Below, one piece after another: positions 26,420 to 35,002 of a stretch of 64,000 nt of DNA. The position numbers and the translations under genes are program-made. Source of the DNA: Thermogemmatispora onikobensis (lineage in GTDB: Bacteria; Chloroflexota; Ktedonobacteria; Ktedonobacterales; Ktedonobacteraceae). How positions within the stretch are numbered: position 1 is the first letter of the stretch; the number at the start of each line of letters is the position of its first letter. The notes beneath the pieces were generated by a model. The model worked only from the letters and a program-made list of their open reading frames with translations. It ran no database searches and was not told where the DNA came from. The stretch covers positions 62,001 to 126,000 of the forward strand of contig NZ_BDGT01000005.1 of the NCBI RefSeq assembly GCF_001748285.1. Reading direction: 5' to 3'.

Positions 26420-28063
26420 ATGCCCGAATATCTCTCACCCGGCGTCTACATTCAGGAAGTCGACAGCGGGCCACGGCCCATCGAAGGCGTTGGGACCGCC
26501 ACAGCGGCCTTTGTCGGCTTTGCCCCTGCCGGGCCGGCTAACCGACCGGTGCTCATCACCAACTGGTCGCAGTATGTCGCCACCTTCGGCAGCCTCGAAG
26601 AGGGAGGCGTACGCAACCCCCACCTGCCCGGCTCCTACCTCTCGCACGCCGTCTACGGCTACTTCCTCAATGGCGGCGGGCGCTGCTACGTCACGCGCCT
26701 GGTCAACAACAGCACCAAGACGGATAAGCCCGCGCCAGTGCTGCTGCCCAGTCGCGCCTCCAAAGCCGTGCCCTCGCTGATCGTCCATCCCAAAAACGTG
26801 CCGCAGCAGGACATCCAGATCGAAGTGCTGCCGCCCACCAAAACCCTGCCGCCCCCGCCGGCTCCCGCCTCAGCTGAAGGCGAGCAGCAGAAAGAGGGAG
26901 AAGCCGCGTCCCCCGCAACTTCTGCGGTGCCGGGCAATCGCGGCCTCTTCACCCTCAAAGTGCGGATGGGCGAAGAAGAAGAGATCTACGAGAACCTGAG
27001 CGTTGGCAGCGGGGGAGGAGCCGGGAGCAAGACCGCCGTTGAGACGGTCAATCAGCTCAGTCAGCTCATCCGTCTGGTCGAACCGAAGACCAGCGGCAGC
27101 GCCATAGAGCGGGCCCCCGAGCCAGGCACCTACGTCCTGCGGGCGCCGGCCCAGCTCGCCCTGCCCCAGGTCCAGCCCGACCACTTCGCCGGCAGCGCCG
27201 CCGAGCGCAGCGGCTTCGAAGGGCTGGAAGTCGCCGAAGACGTCACGATGGTCTGCTGCCCCGACCTGATGGCCGCCTACCAGGCCGGCCTGATCACTCG
27301 TGAGGGCGTCAAAGCCGTGCAACTGGCCATGATTGCCCACTGCGAGCGCATGGGCGACCGCATCGCTGTGCTGGACCCCCTGCCGGACCTCACACCGCAG
27401 CAGGTCAAGGTCTGGCGTGAGGCTGAGGCCGCCTACGATTCCAAATTCGCCGCCCTCTACTATCCCTGGATCAAGATCTCTGGCCCCGATGGCCGCCCCC
27501 TGGCCGTGCCGCCCTCCGGCCACATCGCCGGCATCTACGCCCGCAGCGACAACGAGCGCGGCGTCCACAAAGCCCCCGCCAATGAGGTCGTCCGCGGCGC
27601 CCTGGAGGGCGTTATCCAGGTGACCAAAGGCGAGCAAGATACCCTCAATCCCAGCGGCGTCAACTGTATCCGCTCCTTTACCGGGCGTGGCCTGCGCGTC
27701 TGGGGCGCGCGCACCCTCAGCAGTGACCCCGCCTGGCGCTACATCAACGTGCGGCGCCTCTTCAACTATATCGAAAAGTCGATCGAGCGCGGCACCCAAT
27801 GGGTGGTCTTCGAACCCAACGATGTCGACCTCTGGGCGCGCGTCAAACGCGACATCACGGCCTTCCTCACAGGCGTCTGGCGCGATGGCATGCTCTTTGG
27901 CCGTTCGCCCGAAGAAGCCTTCTTTGTCAAGTGTGACGAAGAGCTGAATCCACCCGATGTGCGCGACCGCGGCATGCTCTTCATCGATATCGGCCTGGCC
28001 CCCGTCAAACCCGCCGAATTCGTGGTCTTCCGTCTGCGCCAGTGGGCGGGTGGCGGCGCCTGA
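26420..28063 (+). CDS. Contractile tail sheath protein
   Basis: A 547-residue sheath subunit. The N-terminus YLSPGVYIQEVDSGPRPIEGVGTATAAFVGFAP is diagnostic of phage and eCIS sheaths. The C-terminus (RGLRVWGARTL, YINVRRLFNYIEKSIERGTQWVVFEPND, RGMLFIDIGLAPVKPAEFVVFRL) forms the conserved core that polymerises around the tube and contracts. A Pro/Glu/Ala-rich insertion (about residues 138-172) probably lies on the outer surface. AAGGAGG precedes ATG 26420. It is the only sheath gene in the cluster, whereas Photorhabdus PVC loci have three. Confidence 0.93.
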   Translation: MPEYLSPGVYIQEVDSGPRPIEGVGTATAAFVGFAPAGPANRPVLITNWSQYVATFGSLEEGGVRNPHLPGSYLSHAVYGYFLNGGGRCYVTRLVNNSTKTDKPAPVLLPSRASKAVPSLIVHPKNVPQQDIQIEVLPPTKTLPPPPAPASAEGEQQKEGEAASPATSAVPGNRGLFTLKVRMGEEEEIYENLSVGSGGGAGSKTAVETVNQLSQLIRLVEPKTSGSAIERAPEPGTYVLRAPAQLALPQVQPDHFAGSAAERSGFEGLEVAEDVTMVCCPDLMAAYQAGLITREGVKAVQLAMIAHCERMGDRIAVLDPLPDLTPQQVKVWREAEAAYDSKFAALYYPWIKISGPDGRPLAVPPSGHIAGIYARSDNERGVHKAPANEVVRGALEGVIQVTKGEQDTLNPSGVNCIRSFTGRGLRVWGARTLSSDPAWRYINVRRLFNYIEKSIERGTQWVVFEPNDVDLWARVKRDITAFLTGVWRDGMLFGRSPEEAFFVKCDEELNPPDVRDRGMLFIDIGLAPVKPAEFVVFRLRQWAGGGA

Positions 28064-28133
28064 GCAAGCAATCCGCCCAGCAGCAATCGATCGCATCAGT
28101 GTCTCATATTGAAGACCAAAGGAGGAGGAACAC

Positions 28134-28574
28134 ATGGCAGAGAAAGATCCGCTAGTCTCATCATGGTTTGGCGTCGAATTTCAAGGTCAGATCGTCGGCG
28201 CCTTCCGCGAGTGCACCGGCCTGGGCAGCGAGAACGAGGTTGTCGAATACAAAGCCAGCGGGCCACGCGGCGAGTTCGTCATCAAGAAGGTGCCGGGCCG
28301 CCTCAAATGGAACAACATCACCCTTAAGCGCGGCATTACCGACTCGATGGACATGTGGCAGTGGCGCAAGCTCGTCGAGCAGGGCAAGATCGAGGAGGCG
28401 CGCAAGAACGGGACCATCACCATGTACAATCAGCAGGGCGAGCCAGTGGCGCGCTGGAACTTCGTCAACGCCTGGCCAAGCAAATTGACCGGCCCCAGTG
28501 CCAACGCCAGCAACAACGAGGTGGCCATCGAAGAACTGGAGATCACCCACGAGGGCTACGAGCGCGTGAGCTAA
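28134..28574 (+). CDS. Tail tube protein 1 (Pvc1-like)
   Basis: A 146-residue member of the T4 gp19-like tube family. It has SSWFGVEFQGQIVGAFRECTGLGSE, NNITLKRGITDSMDMWQWRKLV and WNFVNAWPSKLTGPS. These subunits stack as hexamers to make the inner tube that is driven into the target and houses cargo. GGAGGAGG lies before ATG 28134. It directly follows the sheath gene, the standard eCIS order. Confidence 0.92.
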   Translation: MAEKDPLVSSWFGVEFQGQIVGAFRECTGLGSENEVVEYKASGPRGEFVIKKVPGRLKWNNITLKRGITDSMDMWQWRKLVEQGKIEEARKNGTITMYNQQGEPVARWNFVNAWPSKLTGPSANASNNEVAIEELEITHEGYERVS

Positions 28575-28608
28575 GGCCCCGTGGCACACTCGGGGAGCCA
28601 AGTCAACA

Positions 28609-28995
28609 ATGTTACAGACCGAGTTTCCCTTTACCTTGCCCTGCGGCTACGTCGACGCGCGCGGGAACCTCCATCGTCAGGGTACGATGCGCCTGGCCAC
28701 CGCCCTCGATGAGATCGAGCCGCTGCAGGATGCGCGGGTCCGCGCCAATGAGGCCTACCTGACGATCCTGGTGCTCAGCCGTGTCGTGACGCGCCTGGGC
28801 GACCTCTATCCCGTCGATGTGAGTGTGATCGAAGGACTCTTTTCCGCCGATCTCGCCTATCTGCAGCGGCTCTATGTCCAAATCAACGAAGTGGGCACGA
28901 CGCTGTTCGAGACGCAGTGTCCCCGCTGTGGCCTGCGTTTCGCGCTCAACCTGGCGGAAGGTGGTGAACCTGATGACGGATCTCCCAGCCCCTAA
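28609..28995 (+). CDS. eCIS conserved small protein with zinc-ribbon tail
   Basis: A 128-residue protein between two tube genes. It starts FPFTLPCGYVDARGNLHRQGTMRLATALDEI, reads NEAYLTILVLSRVVTRLGDL, and ends with CPRCGLRFAL, half of a zinc-binding knuckle. The first part resembles phage tail assembly chaperone-type proteins that accompany tube genes; a role in tube assembly is inferred from position. A GGGGAG about eleven bases upstream serves as ribosome site. Its 3' end overlaps the next small gene by 23 bp. Confidence 0.72.
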   Translation: MLQTEFPFTLPCGYVDARGNLHRQGTMRLATALDEIEPLQDARVRANEAYLTILVLSRVVTRLGDLYPVDVSVIEGLFSADLAYLQRLYVQINEVGTTLFETQCPRCGLRFALNLAEGGEPDDGSPSP

Positions 28996-29170
28996 TCGAG
29001 AGGCGACCGGCGCCAGCACTGCGGGCCTGCCGGTGCGCGAGGACGCCGGCGCCGCGATCAACATCGAGCGACTGGCAGAGAAAGTCTATCACTTGCTGCT
29101 TCAGGAGGTACGCCTCTCCCTGGCTCGTGGACAACGGGGGCCAGGGTATCCGCTGAGGCGCGGGAGGTGA
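28973..29170 (+). CDS. eCIS conserved 65-residue protein (DUF6760-like)
   Basis: Short product with a disordered N-terminus and one amphipathic C-terminal helix, NIERLAEKVYHLLLQEVRLS, followed by a basic tail. Similar mini-proteins occur between tube genes in actinobacterial and Chloroflexota eCIS loci. The start overlaps the preceding stop and there is a weak GGTGGTG ribosome site, suggesting translational coupling. The same helix pattern recurs at the C-terminus of the 611-residue protein encoded at 29638-31473, so it may be a docking peptide. The family name is from memory and tentative. Confidence 0.6.
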   Translation: MTDLPAPNREATGASTAGLPVREDAGAAINIERLAEKVYHLLLQEVRLSLARGQRGPGYPLRRGR

Positions 29171-29177
29171 AGAGCTG

Positions 29178-29600
29178 ATGGCCACCGAAGCCTATCCGGG
29201 TTGCCGCTTCTATGTCCTCTTCGAGGGCCAGGCCCAGGGCGTCTTTACCGAGGTCAGCGGCCTGCAGGTCGAGATGGACATCATGGAGTACCAGGAGGGC
29301 GGCAATAACGGCTTTGTCTATCGCCTGCCTGGCTTTACCAAAGTGAGCAATCTGACGCTCAAGCGCGGCCTGACCACTTCCAACGAGTTCTATCGCTGGC
29401 TGGCCGATGTGGCCAGCGGGCGTCTCAAGCGTCGCCATATCTCGGTTGTTATGTATGACGTGGCGGGCAACGAACTGATGCGCTGGAATTTTCTGAACGC
29501 CTACCCGGTGAAGTGGGTCGGCCCCCAGTTGCGCGCGCCGGACAATACAGCGGCTATCGAGACCCTGGAGCTGGCCCATGAGGGCGTGACCCTCGGCTGA
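29178..29600 (+). CDS. Tail tube protein 2 (Pvc5-like)
   Basis: A 140-residue gp19-like tube protein, paralogous to the one at 28134: YVLFEGQAQGVFTEVSGLQVEMD, LTLKRGLTTSNEFYRWLADV and LMRWNFLNAYPVKWVGP. In PVC particles the second tube type forms the baseplate-proximal initiator ring, which probably applies here. GGAGGTG before ATG 29178 and the 7-bp gap to the previous stop support operon expression. Confidence 0.9.
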   Translation: MATEAYPGCRFYVLFEGQAQGVFTEVSGLQVEMDIMEYQEGGNNGFVYRLPGFTKVSNLTLKRGLTTSNEFYRWLADVASGRLKRRHISVVMYDVAGNELMRWNFLNAYPVKWVGPQLRAPDNTAAIETLELAHEGVTLG

Positions 29601-29637
29601 ACCAGCGCCCGACTGGCTGAGACGGAGGAGGACTATT

Positions 29638-31473
29638 GTGCGTCGACACCTGCTGCTGACCGCTCTGCGCCGCCGCCAGCGGCTGCTCGCTCTCAGGCCG
29701 GCCTCGCCGCTGCGGCGCTCTCTGGAGCGGCACCGCGCTCTGGCTGCCGCCCTCGGCCTGACAGCCCTGGCCGCTGATGACCGACCTCAGCAGCCTCTGG
29801 CAACAGGGCAGCCGCTCTGGTCTCCACGCCTGCTGGCCGCCCGGCAACCCATCGGCGAGGCGCCACCGCTAGCGTCCCCCCTGCCAGAGGAAGGGGAGCA
29901 AGCGTCTGTCGCTCCCTGGCCTTGGCCTCCAGAGCAGCTGAATCCGACAGAGACAATACCGGCGCCGGCTGCGGGGGAGAACCAGCCCCGAGCGGCTGCC
30001 ACTACCGACGAGGAGGAGCTGGCAGCCCCGCCCAGGCCAGACGAGAATCAGCGACAGGAGGCCGGGCCTCTGACCTCGCCGCCGCTGCCGGCGACGCCTC
30101 CGGTAGGCCACGCGCGGGTGATCGAGCTGGGTGCAGCCAGTACACCCTATGATACTATTGCCCTGGATGCACCCGAAAGTGACCTCGCCAGGATCAGCCA
30201 GAGTCTGCCAGCCTCCCCTGGTTCAACCTCTGACTCTGAGGTGGCGGCAGCGCCGGAACTGCCCAATGAGGCGGCTCAGCTCTTCCGGCCCCGTCTGGAC
30301 GAGGCTGAACGCTCGCCACAGAGCTGGCTCAGGCGCCTGGTGGAACAGGCCCAACGCGAACAGAGGCAACCAGCACAGAGGCAACCAGCTAAGGGCGCGG
30401 AGCCGGACCAGGAACCTGATCGCATGACAGGACCGGCCCGGCCAGCGGGCGCTGCCAGCGCCTTCCAGGCAAACACCCAGGCTCCCGCTCAGCCATCGCT
30501 CCTTCCGCTCACTGCCGGTCTCCAGAGGGAGCGGCCTGCAGCAGCTGCTGCGACACAACGCTCCTCGTCGAGTCCAGCAGGAGGACCCAGGAACGCAGAG
30601 CCGCCGGCCCTCATCGCCCGCCGCTTCCTCAAGCCGCTCGTGGGCATTGACCTGGCGGAGGTTGCGCTCTATCGCGATGCCCGGGCCGCTCGCGCCACAG
30701 CAGCCCACGCTGCGGAGGCGCTCAGCGATGCTGACACAATCGAGCTGGCTCCCCAGGAGGAGCAAACCACGCCAGAGGGCCTCGGCCTGCTGGCTCATGA
30801 GCTGACGCACATCATGCGCCGGCGCAGGCCGCGCTTCCTGCCGCCGGTCATCCGCCCGGCGCCCATGTCCGAAGCAGGAGAGCCTGCTGAACCAGCCCCA
30901 GCCATCCCACTCGCTGATGAAGAGCAGGTAGCCCTTGCTGTCGAGCGCCGCGTCCGCCAGCAGGCACGGACGGCTTTCGCGGTGACCGCTTCACCGGTGC
31001 CGCCAGCGCCCATGACCGCGACGGAGCCGTCCACCCTCAACGCGGGTCGAACACCCGAGGGCGAGGATGCCAACCAGGGCGAGCGTGGCATCTGGGGCAA
31101 TCTTCCGGCTCCCTGGGAGCCACTACCGGCCTGGCTGACCGCGCCGGCTTCTTCCGGCAGCCCGCCCGCGAGCGAGACGACGTCAGGTGCAAGCCTTTCT
31201 TCGGCACCGCTCGCACCGCCGCCCCCGGCGTTCACCCCCAACCAGCCGCTCCCTGTCTCAGCCAACGGGAGCGCTCTCCCGGAGGAGCAAAGTGGCAGCA
31301 GCCGCGCCGGCGTCGAGCGCAGCCTGGCCACACCTGTTGGGGACCAGGGTGAAGGGCAGTCAGCCATGCCAGCCGCTCGCCCACCGGAGCCGGATCTCGA
31401 CGCCCTGGCGCGCCAGGTCTATACCCTGCTCAAGCGCCGCCTGAGCGCCGAGCAGCGCCGCCTGCTCTCATAA
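29638..31473 (+). CDS. Proline-rich protein with degenerate DUF4157 domain
   Basis: A 611-residue protein starting at GTG 29638 (GGAGGAG upstream). About residues 1-320 and 410-580 are low-complexity, rich in Pro, Ala and Glu. Residues about 326-395 align with DUF4157: RRFLKPLVGIDLAEVALYRD, a shortened middle, then GLGLLAHELTHIMRRRR with HExxH kept. The C-terminus, LDALARQVYTLLKRRLS, resembles the helix of the 65-residue protein at 28973. It lies between tube 2 and the LysM protein, where PVC loci carry Pvc6. It could be a structural scaffold, a tape-measure substitute or a fourth cargo. Confidence 0.65.
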   Translation: MRRHLLLTALRRRQRLLALRPASPLRRSLERHRALAAALGLTALAADDRPQQPLATGQPLWSPRLLAARQPIGEAPPLASPLPEEGEQASVAPWPWPPEQLNPTETIPAPAAGENQPRAAATTDEEELAAPPRPDENQRQEAGPLTSPPLPATPPVGHARVIELGAASTPYDTIALDAPESDLARISQSLPASPGSTSDSEVAAAPELPNEAAQLFRPRLDEAERSPQSWLRRLVEQAQREQRQPAQRQPAKGAEPDQEPDRMTGPARPAGAASAFQANTQAPAQPSLLPLTAGLQRERPAAAAATQRSSSSPAGGPRNAEPPALIARRFLKPLVGIDLAEVALYRDARAARATAAHAAEALSDADTIELAPQEEQTTPEGLGLLAHELTHIMRRRRPRFLPPVIRPAPMSEAGEPAEPAPAIPLADEEQVALAVERRVRQQARTAFAVTASPVPPAPMTATEPSTLNAGRTPEGEDANQGERGIWGNLPAPWEPLPAWLTAPASSGSPPASETTSGASLSSAPLAPPPPAFTPNQPLPVSANGSALPEEQSGSSRAGVERSLATPVGDQGEGQSAMPAARPPEPDLDALARQVYTLLKRRLSAEQRRLLS

Positions 31474-31509
31474 AAAAGGAAGCAAGGCGATCAAGGAAGG
31501 AGTGCAGCC

Positions 31510-32220
31510 ATGCAAAGTAGCCCGCTGGCCCTGGCCACCATCGTCGACCATGATCACGGCAGCAGCGTCGAATGCATGTTTAATCCCAAGGAATACACCT
31601 TTAGCAAGCAGAACTCGTGGACTGCCAAAGAGAGCAAGGGCACCAACATCGCCCGCCTGGAATTTGGCAGCGGCCAGCCCACCACGCTGCAGATGCAGCT
31701 CTTCTTTGACACCTATACCAACATCAAAAGCAACGGCGAAGGAGGCGGCTCCAAAGACGTACGCAAAGCCTACACCGAAAAAATCTGGAACATGATGAAA
31801 GTTGATCCGGCGCTTGGGCCGCTGGGAGGTCGAGGAGGAGGCGCCAAACATAAGAAAGGGCGGCCTCCGGTCGTCAGCTTCCAATGGGGGGCCGTCTGGA
31901 GCTTCAAAGCTGTCATCACCAACATCCGCGAGCGTTTCACCCTCTTCCTGCCCGATGGCACGCCGGTGCGCTCCACCCTGGACGTCACCTTTCAGCAAGT
32001 GCAGGACAAAGACGACTACCCGGCGACCAACCCCACGTCGGGCGGTGTCGGGGGAGAGCGCGTCTGGCGCGTCTGCGAAGGCGACACCCTGGCCTGGATC
32101 GCCTACAAAGAGTACGGCGACCCCAACCGCTGGCGCCTGATCGCCGAAGCCAACCGCCTGACCCGTGTGCGGCAGCTCACGCCAGGTCTGCTGCTGGAGA
32201 TCCCCAATGCCACAGAATGA
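31510..32220 (+). CDS. LysM-domain tube-baseplate protein (Pvc7-like)
   Basis: A 236-residue protein. The N-terminal CIS tube-associated domain (SSVECMFNPKEYTFSKQNSW, RLEFGSGQPTTLQMQLFFDTY) is followed by a Gly-rich loop and a C-terminal LysM-like module (WRVCEGDTLAWIAYKEYGDPNRWRLIAEAN, LTPGLLLEIP). In eCIS this protein links the tube to the baseplate hub; the LysM-like fold acts in assembly rather than in peptidoglycan binding. AAGGAAGGAG precedes ATG 31510. Its end overlaps the next start by 14 bp. Confidence 0.86.
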   Translation: MQSSPLALATIVDHDHGSSVECMFNPKEYTFSKQNSWTAKESKGTNIARLEFGSGQPTTLQMQLFFDTYTNIKSNGEGGGSKDVRKAYTEKIWNMMKVDPALGPLGGRGGGAKHKKGRPPVVSFQWGAVWSFKAVITNIRERFTLFLPDGTPVRSTLDVTFQQVQDKDDYPATNPTSGGVGGERVWRVCEGDTLAWIAYKEYGDPNRWRLIAEANRLTRVRQLTPGLLLEIPNATE

Positions 32221-33898
32221 AAACCTGCTCAGCCTGCTCTCCATCAAAATTGGAGGCGCCGATGTGTCGCCGGACTTCATGAGCGACCTGCTGGAGGTCA
32301 CCATCGAAAATAGCCTCCATCTGCCGGACGTCGCCACCATCGTCCTGCACGACACACGGCTGCACTGGATCGATGACAATAGCCTCCTGCCCGGCCAGAG
32401 CGTACAGATCGAAGCGCACAGCGGACGGCAATCGAAGCTACTCTTCGATGGTGAAATTGTCGAGATTGAGCCATCCTTTGACGCCAGCAACCAGCAACTG
32501 ATCATTCGCGCCTTCGATCGCCTGCACCGTCTGGGGCGCGGAAGCCGGGTGCGCTCCTTTGTCAACGTCAGCGATGAGGACCTGATCAGGAAACTGGCGG
32601 CGGAGGCCGGGCTGCAGGCGCAAGTCCGGGTCGGTGGCCAGGTCCATGACTACATCTTGCAGAGTAATGAGAGCAACCTGGAGTTTCTCCAGCGAAGAGC
32701 GGCGGCCCTGGGCTGCCTGCTCTACGTCCAGGGGAAGACCCTCCACGTGGAGCCGCTCAAGAACGGCGGGGGCCAGCTTGAACTGGAATGGGGGGTCAAC
32801 CTGCACGAATTTGCGCCGCGCCTGACCACCCTTGGCCAGTTCAGCAAAGTCACCGTGCGCGGCTGGGACCCTGCGCAGCGGCGAGCCGTCGTCAGCCAGG
32901 CGCAGAACGGACGGGGAGCGCCCCAGATTGGGCAAGAGCAAAGCGGGGGCGAGCTGGTTCAGCAGGCATTCCAGCTGACAGCGGAAGCGCTCGTCGCCGC
33001 GGGGTCGGTGCGCACCCAGGCCGAGGCGGATCGCCTGGCGCAGGCGGTGGCCGACCGAGCCGCCGGGCGCTTTATCGAAGCCGAAGGAGCCTGCGCTGGC
33101 CTGCCCGCCCTGGTGGCAGGGGTCAGCGTGCGCATCAAAGCCGTGGGCACCCGCTTCAGCGGCACCTACTTCGTCACCAGCACCCTGCACAGCTACAGCG
33201 CGCGTCATGGCTACCTCACCCGCTTCAGCGTCAGCGGCTACCAGCCCGCAACCGTACTGAACCTGCTGGGCGGCGCTGATCCGCGCCAGGCCCTGCCAAC
33301 GGCCACGCTCGCTGGACCGCTCTCCACGGGCATGGGCCTGGTCATCGGCATCGTCACCGACAATGACGATCCCGCTGGCTGGGGACGAGTGAAAGTCAAA
33401 TATCCCTCCCTCTCGGAGGAGCATGCCAGCGGGTGGGCCCGTGTCGTTGTCCCCGGGGGCGGCGCTCAGCGTGGCATCCAGTTCCTGCCCGAGGTCAACG
33501 ATGAGGTCCTGGTCGGCTTCCTGGAGGGCGACATCCAGCACCCCTACATCCTGGGCGGCCTCTGGAACGGTCAAGACAGGCCGCCGGAGCCGCAGGCCGC
33601 CAGCGGGGGCCGCGTCCAGAAGCGCCTCCTCCGCTCGCGTACTGGCCACCTCATCACCCTGGACGATAGCGAAGGGGGTGGTGGCATCACCATCAGCGAT
33701 AGCGCGGGGAACAGTATCAAGATCGACACCGCCTCCAACAGCCTGCAGATCAGCGTCCAGGGCAACATCAGCCTGAAAGCTCGAGGCTCCCTATCCCTGG
33801 AAGCCCAGGGGCAGGTCCAGCTCAAAGGGCAGGGCGTCAACATCGATGGAGGCGCCGGCGTCGTCACCGTCAAAGGTACAACGATTAATCTGAACTGA
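32207..33898 (+). CDS. VgrG-like spike protein (Pvc8-like)
   Basis: A 563-residue central spike. The N-terminal gp27-like hub domain (about residues 1-350) is followed by a gp5-type OB fold, GIVTDNDDPAGWGRVKVKYP through VNDEVLVGFLEGDIQHPYILGGLWNG (about 380-465). A repetitive C-terminal beta-helix (SISVQGNISLKARGSLSLE-type repeats) forms the needle. ATG 32207 lies within the 3' end of the LysM gene with CTGGAG upstream; longer in-frame starts are not conserved. It trimerises to form the piercing tip that carries the PAAR protein encoded next. Confidence 0.9.
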   Translation: MPQNENLLSLLSIKIGGADVSPDFMSDLLEVTIENSLHLPDVATIVLHDTRLHWIDDNSLLPGQSVQIEAHSGRQSKLLFDGEIVEIEPSFDASNQQLIIRAFDRLHRLGRGSRVRSFVNVSDEDLIRKLAAEAGLQAQVRVGGQVHDYILQSNESNLEFLQRRAAALGCLLYVQGKTLHVEPLKNGGGQLELEWGVNLHEFAPRLTTLGQFSKVTVRGWDPAQRRAVVSQAQNGRGAPQIGQEQSGGELVQQAFQLTAEALVAAGSVRTQAEADRLAQAVADRAAGRFIEAEGACAGLPALVAGVSVRIKAVGTRFSGTYFVTSTLHSYSARHGYLTRFSVSGYQPATVLNLLGGADPRQALPTATLAGPLSTGMGLVIGIVTDNDDPAGWGRVKVKYPSLSEEHASGWARVVVPGGGAQRGIQFLPEVNDEVLVGFLEGDIQHPYILGGLWNGQDRPPEPQAASGGRVQKRLLRSRTGHLITLDDSEGGGGITISDSAGNSIKIDTASNSLQISVQGNISLKARGSLSLEAQGQVQLKGQGVNIDGGAGVVTVKGTTINLN

Positions 33899-34052
33899 GC
33901 GAGCAGAAGCGAGCGGAAAGGTACTCGTCTGCAGTGCTGCCTGTCCCCGGCAAAAGCATGCCGAAATTGTGAAGCACTGGCGCGTTTTCCTGAAGACAGC
34001 GCAAGCGAGGAACAGAGAAGAGAGCAAATAAAAAAGAGGAGGAACGACCAGC

Positions 34053-34445
34053 ATGGGGCAGCCGGCGGCCAAGCAGGGCGACCAGATCACCGCTGTTGAC
34101 ACCCACATTGTCCTCATTCCCTCGCCGGGGGGCGCGGTGCCAACGCCGCTGCCGCATCCTTTCGCTGGGATCATCAACGGCAATCTCAGCCCGAATGTCA
34201 TGATTATGGGACTGCCAGCGGCTACCCAGGGCAGCACCGCCGACAACATGCCGCCACACATTCCCCAGGGCGGCCCCTTCCAGCGTCCTCCAAGCAACCG
34301 TGGGGTCATCATCAACGGCAGCGCCACCGTCCTGATCAATGGCAAGCCAGCGGCACGCAGCGGAGACACCGCCATGACCTGCAACGATCCTGCTGATATG
34401 CCAGTGGGGACCGTCGTGGCCACGGGCACCGTGCTCATCGGCTAG
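34053..34445 (+). CDS. PAAR-domain spike tip protein
   Basis: A 130-residue PAAR-like protein: GQPAAKQGDQITAVDTHIV, PHPFAGIINGNLSPNVMIMGLPAATQGS, and VLINGKPAARSGDTAMTC. PAAR proteins form a sharp metal-bound cone that caps the VgrG needle. GAGGAGGAAC precedes ATG 34053. A 154-bp gap separates it from the spike gene, the largest within this part of the operon, with nothing recognisable in it. Confidence 0.9.
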   Translation: MGQPAAKQGDQITAVDTHIVLIPSPGGAVPTPLPHPFAGIINGNLSPNVMIMGLPAATQGSTADNMPPHIPQGGPFQRPPSNRGVIINGSATVLINGKPAARSGDTAMTCNDPADMPVGTVVATGTVLIG

Positions 34446-34562
34446 GGGGACAGCAGAGGCAGCGCTGGCCGTGACGAGCCGCCGGTACCGGCGGGTGGGG
34501 CAGGGCAGAGCAGAGCTGCACCAGGCAGATAGAAGGTCAAAGAAAAGAGAGGAACGAGCACT

Positions 34563-34997
34563 ATGCGCGATTTTCTTGGAACCGGCTGGGCGTTCCCGAT
34601 TCACATCGATGCCCACGGGCGCATCGCGCTGGCGCGGCAGGAGCGCGATATCGAGGAAGCCATCCGCATTATCCTGCTGACGCCCAAGGGGCAGCGCGTG
34701 ATGCGGCCTGAATTCGGCTGCCAGATTCACGAGCTGCTGTTTGCGCCCAACAACGCCACCACCTGCGGCCTGGCCGCCTACTATGTAGAAGATGCTCTGG
34801 GCATGTGGGAGCCGCGCATCAGCGTCCTCAACGTGGAGGCGCGTCCCGATCCTGCCGAACCGGGGCGCCTGCTTATTGACATCCGCTATGAAATCAAGGC
34901 CACCCATGACCGCCGCTCGCTTGTCTTCCCCTTCTACCGCATTCCGGGCGAGGGCGAGAGCGAGCCGGCGGGGACCACTGGCCAGAGGGAGGGCTAA
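34563..34997 (+). CDS. Baseplate wedge protein gp25 family (Pvc9-like)
   Basis: A 144-residue GPW/gp25 protein. GTGWAFPIHIDAHGRIALARQERDIEEAIRIILLTPKGQRVMRPEFGC contains the usual phage-baseplate start and the glutamate/arginine core, followed by YYVEDALGMWEPRI. It initiates sheath assembly on the baseplate. AGAGGAACG precedes ATG 34563, and the gene is 5 bp upstream of the baseplate J gene. Confidence 0.9.
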   Translation: MRDFLGTGWAFPIHIDAHGRIALARQERDIEEAIRIILLTPKGQRVMRPEFGCQIHELLFAPNNATTCGLAAYYVEDALGMWEPRISVLNVEARPDPAEPGRLLIDIRYEIKATHDRRSLVFPFYRIPGEGESEPAGTTGQREG

Positions 34998-35002
34998 CCA
35001 TC

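Noticed and set aside
34053-34445. Type VI secretion locus because of the VgrG and PAAR genes
   Set aside because: No TssJLM membrane complex, ClpV or TssB/C pair; the gene order and single large sheath match eCIS.
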